Assembly: GCF_009690625.1 (NCBI RefSeq)
Contig: NZ_CP033878.1
Location: 1,240,001-1,304,000 of the forward strand
Direction of reading: 5' to 3'
Source: Halorhabdus sp. CBA1104
Lineage (GTDB): Archaea > Halobacteriota > Halobacteria > Halobacteriales > Haloarculaceae
DNA: 64,000 nt
Shown here: in pieces, positions 26,886-34,783 of the stretch
Position numbering within the stretch: the first letter of the stretch is position 1
Layout: each line of letters begins with the position of its first letter
Translations under genes and position numbers: made by a program
Notes under the pieces: model-generated
What the model was told of the DNA's origin: nothing
Databases searched by the model: none
What the model saw: only the letters and a program-made list of their open reading frames with translations

Positions 26886-27233
26886 ATGACAGCCCAATCG
26901 AGCCGGCCGCCGGCCGCGAACGCCCGGGGCGAGGATCGGCCACCCGTCGAGGCCTTGTTCGGTGCGCTCGAAGACAGTGACTGTCGAGCCATCCTACGGG
27001 TCGTCGGCACGGAACCACTGACAGCACAGGAGATCGCAGACGCCTGTGAGATCCCGATTTCGACCGTCTACCGGAAGGTCGATACGCTGACCGATGCCGG
27101 ACTCTTGGAACCACGCACGCGGGTCAGAGACGATGGCAAGCACCCACAGCAATATACGGCCGGGATCGAAGAGATCCACGTCGATCTCGGGGACAACGGC
27201 GTCGCCGTCGACTGTGAAGGCGAGGGAGTCTAG
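26886..27233 (+). CDS. Winged-helix transcriptional regulator
   Basis: A 115-residue ArsR-like protein. The winged helix spans about residues 22-80 (LFGALEDSDCRAILRVVG, LTAQEIADACEIPISTVYRKVDTLTDAGLLEP). A short C-terminal strand region (QYTAGIEEIHVDLGDNG) may form a dimer interface. It is divergent from the Bat-like gene near the ba3 oxidase operon, which is a plausible target. The stop is separated by 1 nt from the convergent stop of the next gene. Confidence 0.82.
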   Translation: MTAQSSRPPAANARGEDRPPVEALFGALEDSDCRAILRVVGTEPLTAQEIADACEIPISTVYRKVDTLTDAGLLEPRTRVRDDGKHPQQYTAGIEEIHVDLGDNGVAVDCEGEGV

Positions 27234-27234
27234 C

Positions 27235-28134
27235 TCACTGCGTGGGAAGTGACGTCTCGACACCGACCTCGTCTAAGACGGTAGCGGCTCGGTCAGTCAC
27301 AGCCGTCCGTTCGGCGACGTTCTCGAGGAGGACAGTTTCACTCGGGAACAGCTGTTGGCCCACGACGAGCCCGTGCTCGCGGGCCGTCGACCCCGAGACA
27401 GTGAGGTAGACACCCAGTCCGGTCGCCGCGATCGCCGCTTCCTCGGTCTGGCCGCAGTCGGGATGTCGAAACGTAACGTTTTCAGTTGCAGTCGTCCCCA
27501 ACACGGCCTCGACTAAGCGTTCGTACCGGGGTGAGACACAGAGGTCGCCTTCGTAGGCGTCGACGAACGATCGATCGAGCGGTCGGTCGATCGTGTTCGC
27601 AGTGTCCGGTGTCGCGAGCAGTGTGTGATACACTGTATCGCCCAGTCCAGCCTGGAGACGCACGTCAGTGTCGCGTGGATCGATACGTTCGTTGACTGTC
27701 GAGAGCTCGGCCAGCGGATCCGGGTTCAGTCCCACGACCTCCTCTAAGACGAGATCCGCACTGTCGAACCCCAGGGCAAACTCGTGTTTCCGCAACGCTC
27801 GGAACGGTTCTTCCCGACCCACGAGGTGCAGATCGACGGTCTCGGTCGGGATCGTCACGCTATCGAAGACGATCCGGCGGGGCATCGACTCCCGATCGTC
27901 ACGCAAGAGCGTGTATTCGGGGTGGGTCGGGTCAGCCGTCTCACTGTAGCGAGCCAGGCGTTCGTAGACGGAGCGGTCGGCTTCTTGCTCGCCTTTCGCG
28001 ATGGCTTTTTCGTAGCGAAGCGTCGAGACGATGTCATCAGCGAGGGCCGTCCGGTTGGCCCTCGCCGCGATCCGCTCTAAGACGGCTTCGAGTGGCCGAC
28101 CTTTCCGGGGCACGGCGATCCGCACGACTGTCAT
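27235..28134 (-). CDS. HisG-like (ATP phosphoribosyltransferase fold) protein
   Basis: A 299-residue protein whose start, VVRIAVPRKGRPLEAVLERI, closely follows the N-terminal strand-helix of HisG. Later parts also follow the HisG order: FALGFDSADLVLEE, DLCVSPRYERLVEAVLG and a closing AAIAATGLGVYLTVSGSTAREHGLVVG resembling the phosphoribosyl loop and following strand. The insert at about residues 35-75 is not typical. No other histidine genes are nearby, so it may be a paralogue with another substrate. The ATG at 28134 is chosen from the family start; the frame extends upstream without support. Confidence 0.5.
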   Translation of the reverse strand: MTVVRIAVPRKGRPLEAVLERIAARANRTALADDIVSTLRYEKAIAKGEQEADRSVYERLARYSETADPTHPEYTLLRDDRESMPRRIVFDSVTIPTETVDLHLVGREEPFRALRKHEFALGFDSADLVLEEVVGLNPDPLAELSTVNERIDPRDTDVRLQAGLGDTVYHTLLATPDTANTIDRPLDRSFVDAYEGDLCVSPRYERLVEAVLGTTATENVTFRHPDCGQTEEAAIAATGLGVYLTVSGSTAREHGLVVGQQLFPSETVLLENVAERTAVTDRAATVLDEVGVETSLPTQ

Positions 28135-28201
28135 TGCGTGGTACTCGCGGCTCGTGCCTAAAACGAACTCGATTACAAAACAGCCACCACGGCCGCTCCA
28201 G

Positions 28202-29311
28202 TCACTCCGCGCCGCCGATAACCGACGAGAGCTGTTCGCGCCAGGCTTCGAGATCCTGGATCGTCGCTTCGATATCTTCGAGCCGGTCGTCGATCTCGCC
28301 GGTATCGCCGACCTGCTCGGAGACAGCTTCGATCTCGCTCTCGAGGTCAGCGACCGTCGATTCGAGATCGTCGACAGTCTCACTGTGAGAGGAGACAGTC
28401 TCCTGGACCGAGCCGACTTCGCCCTCGATGGCTTCGAGTTCGTTCTGGACGCTGGAAAGATTGCCCTCGAACGATTCGAGACGGTCACGGAAATCCGCGA
28501 TCAGTTCTTCGCCTTGCCCGTTCTCGTCGAGGAACTCCTCGAGTGCAGACGTGTAGGCGGTGAGATCACTGACGTCGTTCTGGAGCTGCTGGATCCGCGC
28601 GTCGACGGCCCCGCTGGTATTACCCGCAGAGCCACCCGCCCCACCAAGGTCGAGTTCGTCTTCGAGTACCGCCAAGGTAGCGTCGTCGACGGCGTCTTGG
28701 CGGATTTCCGCGGCGAGAGTCTTGGCGACCGAGCCCGGCTGGACGCCATCGATCGTGCCGTCCCCATCGCTTTCAGCACCCTCACTGCCCGCTCGATCGG
28801 TGTTGGGGTCGGCCAGGTCGAGTGTTTCGATCTCCTCGTCGTCAGCGTCATCCAACCCGGGAACACTGTCGCTCTCGCCAGCGATGACATCCCGAACCAC
28901 GTCACTACTCGCGTCCTCGACAAGATCCTCTTCGGCTTCCATGGGCGGATCGACAGATTCGATCGTCGGCTCGGTCAAGAATTTCTCGACGTCGTCGGTC
29001 CCCGTCGCGCGAATTCCATAGACGGTCGTGTACGCCGAATCCGCATCGATCTCCCGCTCGAAGCTGATCGTGTCCTCGTCGATCGTCCAGTGTTCGCTGC
29101 CGTATTCCGGGTGAAAGCCGAGATCTTCGACGGTAACGTCGCCCGGCACGTCGTCGGTGAGCGTGACCGTCACCGGTTCGGTCCGCTGGGACGTGATGTT
29201 GAACGCGATCGCAGGCACCGGGAACTCGTCGGCCTCGAAGCGCTTGACGACGGTGATGCCGTCCGCGGAGACGTTCACCGGCTCGTATGTCTGCGTGTTG
29301 CTCATGGACAT
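28202..29311 (-). CDS. Acidic coiled-coil protein
   Basis: A 369-residue protein I do not recognise. Residues 1-110 form a beta-rich domain (VTVTLTDDVPGDV, FHPEYGSEHWTI) resembling small haloarchaeal beta domains. A disordered acidic linker follows, then an almost continuous coiled coil (about 225-360) with regular heptads such as VQETVSSHSETVDDLESTVADLESEIEAV. It has no signal peptide and no membrane helix. A TATA-like TTTAATAC (29330-29337) lies about 25 nt upstream. A second start at residue 3 is possible. Confidence 0.65.
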   Translation of the reverse strand: MSMSNTQTYEPVNVSADGITVVKRFEADEFPVPAIAFNITSQRTEPVTVTLTDDVPGDVTVEDLGFHPEYGSEHWTIDEDTISFEREIDADSAYTTVYGIRATGTDDVEKFLTEPTIESVDPPMEAEEDLVEDASSDVVRDVIAGESDSVPGLDDADDEEIETLDLADPNTDRAGSEGAESDGDGTIDGVQPGSVAKTLAAEIRQDAVDDATLAVLEDELDLGGAGGSAGNTSGAVDARIQQLQNDVSDLTAYTSALEEFLDENGQGEELIADFRDRLESFEGNLSSVQNELEAIEGEVGSVQETVSSHSETVDDLESTVADLESEIEAVSEQVGDTGEIDDRLEDIEATIQDLEAWREQLSSVIGGAE

Positions 29312-29362
29312 ACGTCGGTGAACGAACGGTATTAAAGTTACTTCCGGCGGCCCCCGGGTTCA

Positions 29363-29479
29363 GTGCAAGTCGATGTGGACACCGATTTCGACGACGGCGA
29401 GCCGCTGTGGGTGCGGGAACGACCGAAAGTGACGGGCCAGCACTGTCGGATCGACCGTGCGGTCTCGCGCGTGTCCTGA
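29363..29479 (+). CDS. Possible 38-residue acidic peptide
   Basis: A GTG-started frame reading QVDVDTDFDDGEPLWVRE and ending RAVSRVS. Composition is haloarchaeal, and TATTAAAG at 29331-29337 lies about 28 nt upstream, a distance suited to a leaderless start. The same AT-rich element is probably the minus-strand promoter of the coiled-coil gene, so the support is weak. The rest of 29312-29605 shows no convincing gene, although a minus-strand frame there has partly coding-like composition. Confidence 0.25.
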   Translation: MQVDVDTDFDDGEPLWVRERPKVTGQHCRIDRAVSRVS

Positions 29480-29605
29480 CAGCCCGGGGGCAGTATCTCA
29501 CGCCTGCCTTCCCCAGTTGCTATGCGAGCCACGACGTCGATATCGCCGGAGAGTCCGACCGAGAGCAGCCCGTCGCCGAGATCGGCCTCCGGAGACGGCG
29601 TCAGG

Positions 29606-30001
29606 TTAGTGCTGACAGCAGCCACCGGCCTTCTCGCCGAAGTCGACCGCAAGCTCCGCCGAGATCGCCGTGTCGACACGCCCGAGGCGTCGTTCCAGGG
29701 CGCTTTGGGCCTGGAGGTACGTTTCCATTACCGGGAGTGATTGCAGTTCCTGATGGGCGGCTTCGAGTTCGCGGCGATCGAGTTCGGTGGCCTCGCCACG
29801 TTGTTTGGCGCGCTGGAAGTCCTCGCGTTTGCGTTCGAAAGTAGCAATCTGTTCTTGGACGTCCTCGTCGGCTTCGACGGCAGCCTTTGCCTGCCGGAAC
29901 TCCTCGTGTTCCGGGAGATCGGCGATCGCCTCACCCAACTCGCTTGCGAGTCGGTCGACCGTCTCGATCGCTGTCTCGCCACTGTCAGTGTCGACACTCA
30001 T
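29606..30001 (-). CDS. YlbF/YmcA family protein
   Basis: A 131-residue helical protein of the Com_YlbF (DUF964) family: long helices with ADLPEHEEFRQAKAAVEADEDVQEQIATFE and LEAAHQELQSLPVMETYLQAQSAL. Bacterial relatives form a complex that modifies RNase Y activity. The C terminus GGCCQH holds a cysteine pair, as in relatives that bind an iron-sulfur cluster, though binding here is not shown. The ATG at 30001 is preferred over one 18 nt upstream. Confidence 0.78.
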   Translation of the reverse strand: MSVDTDSGETAIETVDRLASELGEAIADLPEHEEFRQAKAAVEADEDVQEQIATFERKREDFQRAKQRGEATELDRRELEAAHQELQSLPVMETYLQAQSALERRLGRVDTAISAELAVDFGEKAGGCCQH

Positions 30002-30090
30002 ACCGACCGATTTGGCCACGACGAGTAAAACCAGTCCGAATGAAGCAGGTTCAGCCGGTTGTCCGGGGCGTCAGATCGGGGCCGTGCAGG

Positions 30091-31215
30091 TCACCGCTCG
30101 TCGATCGGCGTCCACGCACGCCCGCGGTCGCCGACGAACGTGCTTCGGGGGCGGATCAATCGATTGTTCTCGCGCTGTTCGAGACAGTGGGCCGTCCAGC
30201 CGGCGACCCGCGAGATCGCGAACGTCGGCGTGAACAACTCCGGCGGGATGCCGACCCCATGGAGGAGGACAGCAGTGTAAAATTCGACGTTCGTTTCGAG
30301 ATCGAGCGCGGGCCGATACTCGGTCAGGAGCTCGGTCGCGACGCCCTCGATCTCCTTTGCCGCCGCGAAGAAGTCATCCTCACCCGCGTAGAACGCCGCC
30401 GCAGCGTCTTCAAGCACGGCGGCACGCGGATCCCGCGCCTCGTAGACCCGGTGGCCAAAGCCCATCAGGCGGTCACCACGTTCCAGACGGCGTTGGAGTT
30501 CGGCCCGCACGTCGTCGGTCGCTTCGAGGTCTTCGAGCATCTCCAAGACAAGATCGGGCGCACCGCCGTGGAGATCACCCCGAAGCGCACCGATCGCACC
30601 CGTGATCGCCGAAACGAGTTCCGATTCAGTCGAGACGATCGTCCGGGCGGTAAACGTCGAGGCGTTGAAACCGTGGTCGACAACTGTCGTCAGGTACGTC
30701 TCTAGCCCGGAAACGGCAGCGTCGGTCGGCTCCTCGCCCGTCAGCATATAGAGGTAGTTCGCCGCGTGAGAGAGGTCGAGGCGCGGTTCGATCGGTTCCT
30801 TGCCCGAGAGGACACGCCAGTAGGTGGCTGTGATCGTCGGGAGCCGGGCGATCAACCGGAGCGCATCGGCCTCGGGATCGTTCGGTTCGACAGCGGTCGC
30901 AGTCGCCGCCCCCATCCGGAGGGCGGCCATCGGCCCAGCGCCGCGCTGGGCGGCCGCCACGACGGCGTCGTGACACGGTTCGGGAAGCGTCCGATACGAG
31001 CAGAGCCGATCCTCGAACGCTTCGAGCTCCTCAGCATCGGGTAGCCGATCGTGCAACAACAGGAACACCGTCTCGGGGTAGGTGGCCTTGGCTGCCAACT
31101 CGGCGACGGGATAGCCCGCGATCCACAGCTGGCCGGCCTCGCCGTCGATGTCGCTCAACCGCGTCTGGGCGACGGTCACGTCCGCCAACCCCTCGTGGAC
31201 CTCGTCGTCAGTCAT
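30091..31215 (-). CDS. citZ: Citrate synthase family enzyme
   Basis: A 374-residue citrate synthase fold, condensing acetyl-CoA and oxaloacetate. The active-site histidines lie in DHGFNAST (about 181) and LMGFGHRVY (about 256). The third catalytic residue, an Asp in the usual NVDFY motif, is a Glu here (NVEFY, about 311). GWTAHCLEQRENNRLIRP is the conserved C-terminal CoA/oxaloacetate region. It could be the TCA-cycle enzyme or a 2-methylcitrate-type paralogue; the Glu substitution keeps the question open. A TATA-like TTTTACC lies about 28 nt before the ATG. Confidence 0.85.
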   Translation of the reverse strand: MTDDEVHEGLADVTVAQTRLSDIDGEAGQLWIAGYPVAELAAKATYPETVFLLLHDRLPDAEELEAFEDRLCSYRTLPEPCHDAVVAAAQRGAGPMAALRMGAATATAVEPNDPEADALRLIARLPTITATYWRVLSGKEPIEPRLDLSHAANYLYMLTGEEPTDAAVSGLETYLTTVVDHGFNASTFTARTIVSTESELVSAITGAIGALRGDLHGGAPDLVLEMLEDLEATDDVRAELQRRLERGDRLMGFGHRVYEARDPRAAVLEDAAAAFYAGEDDFFAAAKEIEGVATELLTEYRPALDLETNVEFYTAVLLHGVGIPPELFTPTFAISRVAGWTAHCLEQRENNRLIRPRSTFVGDRGRAWTPIDER

Positions 31216-31316
31216 CGAACGTGGCTACTGGCTCAGCGGGTAAAACAGTGGGCGACTCGGGACGGAAAAGCGACTGGCGATTCGTGTCGCCTCACGACGC
31301 GTCCAGGCACAAACTA

Positions 31317-31341
31317 GGGACTAAAAGGCCCGTTTGAGTGT
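31317..31341. promoter_or_regulatory. Shared promoter element, copy 1 (membrane ArsR gene)
   Basis: GGGACT, AAAGGC and TTTGA blocks occur in the same order and spacing as at 32077-32101. The TATA-like TTAC at 31353-31356 sits at the same offset (760 bp) as TTAC at 32113-32116 of the second copy. The site lies just upstream of the BRE/TATA region, a position suited to an activator. Confidence 0.6.
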
Positions 31342-31378
31342 CCCGATGTGTTTTACTGTGCGACGAGAATGGGAACGT

Positions 31379-32017
31379 ATGACGTCGCTGCTGCCGTTGA
31401 AGTCCGGGACGGACCCGTCTGCAGACCGGGATCTCGATCCGGAACTTCTCGGTCTCACAGAGGAGCAAGCCGACGAGATCCTCGCGGCGATCTCGTCGAT
31501 GACCGCACGGCGGATCCTCGATGTCCTGTACGACGAGCCCCGTCCCACATCCGAGATCGCGACCGCACTCGACTCGTCGGTCCAGAACGTCAGCTATCAT
31601 CTCGAACGACTCGAAGACGCCGACCTCGTGGAAGTCGTCGATACGTGGTACTCGGCCCAGGGTCGCGAGATGGACGTCTACGGACCGACCAACGGCGGTC
31701 TCGTCCTCTATGCCGGTGCCGAGACGACCACGCCCTCACTGAAACGCGCGTTGGGGCGGACTGTCGGCGGAATCGGTATCCTGGGGGCTGTAAGCGTGAT
31801 CGTCCATCTGCAATGGGCACGATCCGGACCGTTCGCTCCGGCTCGGCGAGTCGCGCCGATCGGCGCCCAACCAGCGGACCCGACCCTCCAGGAATCGATT
31901 GTGCAATTTCTCACTGGGCCGGGCGGCGTGCTTCTTGGGGCTTGGCTGGTGTTGATCGCGGTGGTCGCCGTTCGGTGGTACTGGCACCGATACCGGCCGG
32001 CCAGAGAGCACGCTTGA
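31379..32017 (+). CDS. ArsR-type winged-helix regulator with C-terminal membrane helices
   Basis: A 212-residue protein with a winged-helix domain (about 30-100: SMTARRILDVLYDEPRPTSE, IATALDSSVQNVSYHLERLEDADLVEV) followed by two membrane helices (about 127-145, ALGRTVGGIGILGAVSVIVH, and about 182-200, GVLLGAWLVLIAVVAV). It is therefore a membrane-anchored DNA-binding protein that may sense the envelope. The ATG at 31379 lies 25 nt after a TATA-like TTTTAC; the frame upstream to 31334 overlaps the operator. The next gene encodes a lipoprotein with a nearly identical promoter. Confidence 0.82.
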   Translation: MTSLLPLKSGTDPSADRDLDPELLGLTEEQADEILAAISSMTARRILDVLYDEPRPTSEIATALDSSVQNVSYHLERLEDADLVEVVDTWYSAQGREMDVYGPTNGGLVLYAGAETTTPSLKRALGRTVGGIGILGAVSVIVHLQWARSGPFAPARRVAPIGAQPADPTLQESIVQFLTGPGGVLLGAWLVLIAVVAVRWYWHRYRPAREHA

Positions 32018-32076
32018 CCGTCCTGATGGCGGGAGCGTCTGGAGGCGTGTTCGTCGCCACTCACGCGTGATTTCCC

Positions 32077-32101
32077 GGGACTCAAAGGCGTCTTTGAATC
32101 T
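32077..32101. promoter_or_regulatory. Shared promoter element, copy 2 (lipoprotein gene)
   Basis: The inverted repeat TCAAAGGCGTCTTTGA (32082-32097) lies inside a block that matches copy 1 in 18 of 25 positions at a constant 760-bp offset, including the leading GGGACT. TATA-like CTTACTTA follows at 32112-32119 and the ATG at 32140 fits a leaderless start. Confidence 0.6.
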
Positions 32102-32139
32102 GGCACAGTGCCTTACTTATCTACCCCGTGTGTGAGTGT

Positions 32140-33144
32140 ATGAGGCGTAGAACGTTCCTCACGACGGTTGGCGTCGGCATCACAACGGCGGTCGCGGGCT
32201 GTAACTCAAAGGCACAGTCAGGCAAGCCCTCGACGGCGACCAGCGGCTCTAAGGGCGATGAAGACAGCCAACGGACCACGAGCGGTGCCGGCGAATCAAC
32301 CCCCACGGACACGAGCACGCCCGGAGACGAACGGACTCGTATCGAGCGCGGTGGCTCGAGCGACCAGGTGCTCGGAGACGGCTCGCTCACAGAGGAAGGA
32401 CTTCGCAGGCCCCATCGGGTCGCACTGACGAACCAGACCGACGAAGCACAACCAGTCTCGCTGTCCGTTCAGGGAACCGAGACGGCATCCTTCGACGGCC
32501 AGTACGTACTCGAACCGTCGGCCACGGTCTCGATAGCGCTGACCGATCTGGATACGTACACTGTCCAGGCGACGGGACTGGAGGCAGACGCAACCGAGTC
32601 GCTGTCGATCGAACCATCCCAGTTCACCTGCAACGTCACCCGCACCTCGATCGCGTTCACGGCCGAGGGGACCTTCGAGTCGACGAGTCTGTCGACACGC
32701 ATGGCCTGTCCGGGAGTGATCACGGAAGCCGTCCCAGCCGAGAGCACCGTCTCGAAGACGTTCGGCGATGAAGACCCGCCAGCAGCGGGTGGAGACGCGG
32801 CCCACAACGTCGTGGTAGGGAATCCGACCGGCGAGGCCTGGACGGTCCGAGTGATACTCGCCTCCGAGACGGCCCCCCAGCTCGATGGTATCTACACGAT
32901 CGAGCCTGACGGGGAGACTCGATTGACCCTCACCGAGAGTGGGACCTACGATATCGACGTGCGCGTGCTCGAAACCGGCACCACGGAGACGATCCGCCTT
33001 ACCGCCGCAGACTTCGACTGTAACGTCTCCACAACGCAAGTGGAGGTCGATGCAGACGGACATCTCGAAAAGACGACGGTCTCGACACTGATGGCCTGTC
33101 CTGGCGAGACCCAACCGACCGCCCACAACGAGTCATCGTCGTAG
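32140..33144 (+). CDS. Lipoprotein with a duplicated two-cysteine module
   Basis: A 334-residue secreted protein. An RRR-TFL Tat-type signal ends in the lipobox AVAGC (Cys21), then a Ser/Thr-rich linker (to about 90). Two modules follow, at about 91-194 and 221-324, each with a beta-rich pattern, a FTCNV or FDCNV motif and a closing MACPG. The cysteine pairs (164/190 and 294/320) have identical 26-residue spacing. The modules probably carry a disulfide or bind metal outside the cell. No named family is recognised. The promoter matches that of the preceding membrane ArsR gene. Confidence 0.8.
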   Translation: MRRRTFLTTVGVGITTAVAGCNSKAQSGKPSTATSGSKGDEDSQRTTSGAGESTPTDTSTPGDERTRIERGGSSDQVLGDGSLTEEGLRRPHRVALTNQTDEAQPVSLSVQGTETASFDGQYVLEPSATVSIALTDLDTYTVQATGLEADATESLSIEPSQFTCNVTRTSIAFTAEGTFESTSLSTRMACPGVITEAVPAESTVSKTFGDEDPPAAGGDAAHNVVVGNPTGEAWTVRVILASETAPQLDGIYTIEPDGETRLTLTESGTYDIDVRVLETGTTETIRLTAADFDCNVSTTQVEVDADGHLEKTTVSTLMACPGETQPTAHNESSS

Positions 33145-33233
33145 GCCGGCTCGCGTGATCGCAGTCTCGTCTCGGTGCGGCCCAGCCGCGGGCCATAGCA
33201 AGGATTATCGCCCCCGCGAACCGCCAAGCGAGT

Positions 33234-34355
33234 ATGACTGGGTTTTCACAGCGCGTCGAGCAAGTGTCGATCTCGGGTATCCGCGAGGTCTTCGAAGCGG
33301 CCGGCGAGGACGCGATCAATTTAGGCCTCGGCCAGCCGGACTTTCCGGCCCCGGAACACGCCCGCGAGGCAGCCGTCGAGGCCATCCGAGCGGGCGACGC
33401 TGATGCCTACACCTCGAACAAGGGAACGCGCGAGTTGCGGGAAGCGATCGCCCACAAGCACGCCCGCGACAACGACCTCGCGGTCGACCCCGAGCACATA
33501 GTCGCCACGTCTGGCGGCAGCGAAGCGCTGCATCTCGCCCTGGAGGCACACGTCGACGCAGGCGAGGAAGTCCTCTACCCTGACCCGGGCTTTGTCTCCT
33601 ACGAAGCGTTGACCCATCTCGCCGGCGGGACGCCCAAACCGATCGGCCTTCGGGACGATCTGACACTCGATCCCGCCGCCGTCGAGGCCGCACTCACCGA
33701 CGACACCGCGGCGTTCGTCGTCAACAGTCCCGCCAACCCGACAGGTGCAGTTCAGTCACCAGAAGACATGCGCGAGTTCGCCCGCATCGCCGACGAACAC
33801 GATGTGCTCTGTATTTCCGACGAGGTGTACGAACACATCGTCTTCGAGGGCGAACACCGCTCGCCGGCCGAGTTCACCGACGGCGACAACGTTGTCGTGG
33901 TCAACGCCTGCTCGAAAACCTACTCGATGACCGGGTGGCGACTGGGCTGGGTCACCGGCAGCGAGGAGCGCATCGAGCGCATGTTGCGCGTCCACCAGTA
34001 CAGCCAGGCCTGCGCCAGCGCACCCGCCCAGTTCGCCGCCGAAGCCGCCCTCACAGGGCCACAGGACCGCGTCACCGAGATGGTCGCGGCCTTCCAGCAG
34101 CGCCGGGACGTGTTGCTTGACGGCCTCGAAGATATGGGCCTGGAAACCCCAAAGCCACGTGGCGCGTTCTACGCGATGCCGTCGGTTCCCGAGGGCTGGG
34201 TCGAGGAAGTGATCGACCGCGGCGTCGTGGTCGTCCCCGGCGACGCCTTCGGCGACGGGGGTGACGGGTACGCCCGGATCTCCTATGCGACCGACCTCGA
34301 GCAGTTGAAAGAAGCGATCGAGGTCATGCACGAGGCGAGCAACGCCGTGGCGTGA
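33234..34355 (+). CDS. Class I/II pyridoxal-phosphate aminotransferase
   Basis: A 373-residue fold-type I aminotransferase of the aspartate/aromatic group. Motifs in order: INLGLGQPDFPAPEH, TSGGSEALHLAL (cofactor phosphate binding), NSPANPTGAV, CISDEVYEH with the cofactor-nitrogen Asp, and NACSKTYSMTGWRLGW with the Schiff-base Lys. The C-terminal substrate Arg lies in GYARISYA. The exact amino acid cannot be told from sequence. Confidence 0.92.
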   Translation: MTGFSQRVEQVSISGIREVFEAAGEDAINLGLGQPDFPAPEHAREAAVEAIRAGDADAYTSNKGTRELREAIAHKHARDNDLAVDPEHIVATSGGSEALHLALEAHVDAGEEVLYPDPGFVSYEALTHLAGGTPKPIGLRDDLTLDPAAVEAALTDDTAAFVVNSPANPTGAVQSPEDMREFARIADEHDVLCISDEVYEHIVFEGEHRSPAEFTDGDNVVVVNACSKTYSMTGWRLGWVTGSEERIERMLRVHQYSQACASAPAQFAAEAALTGPQDRVTEMVAAFQQRRDVLLDGLEDMGLETPKPRGAFYAMPSVPEGWVEEVIDRGVVVVPGDAFGDGGDGYARISYATDLEQLKEAIEVMHEASNAVA

Positions 34356-34388
34356 CTACTCGTCGCCGAGCAGATCGCTGGCGCCCAC

Positions 34389-34727
34389 CTAGCCGTCCGC
34401 GATGGCCTGACAGCGGTCGATCCACTCGGTCTGGAACGTCTCCGGTCCGACGACGCGGCCGGCCAGATCCGGGACGCGCTCGATGCCCTCCTGTGCACAC
34501 CATTCGATGCACGCCCGGTAGACCGAAAGATCGTACTCTGATTCGAGATCCTCGTCCGCGACGACCGATATCCGATCGCAACCGGTGAGAAACGCGACGA
34601 ACGCCCGGGTGTGTCCGTCCGTCAAGTACCAGTCCCCGTCGAACTCGTAGACGGGGAGCGGACCTGGTTCGAAGACGGCCCCCTCGATTCGATCGGTGAC
34701 AGCTGCTACTTTTGGGGCGTTTAACAC
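34389..34727 (-). CDS. ParB-like domain protein, possibly truncated
   Basis: A 112-residue protein with the ParB/sulfiredoxin-like signature WYLTDGHTRAFVAFL in the middle. It lacks the helix-turn-helix of a real ParB, so partition is unlikely. The frame stops at a TAG (34389-34391), but the following 10 codons (VGASDLLGDE) read like a normal haloarchaeal C terminus and end at 34356, directly abutting the stop of the convergent aminotransferase gene. The TAG may therefore be a recent nonsense mutation or a base error. Confidence 0.7.
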   Translation of the reverse strand: MLNAPKVAAVTDRIEGAVFEPGPLPVYEFDGDWYLTDGHTRAFVAFLTGCDRISVVADEDLESEYDLSVYRACIEWCAQEGIERVPDLAGRVVGPETFQTEWIDRCQAIADG

Positions 34728-34783
34728 TGGGTCGGTCGGAGGGCCTCGACTGGAACGGTATCTGCTGTCATTGTGTTCGCCGG

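Noticed and set aside
34389-34391. TAG as a pyrrolysine codon
   Set aside because: No pyrrolysine genes are visible, haloarchaea are not known to use it widely, and only ten residues follow.
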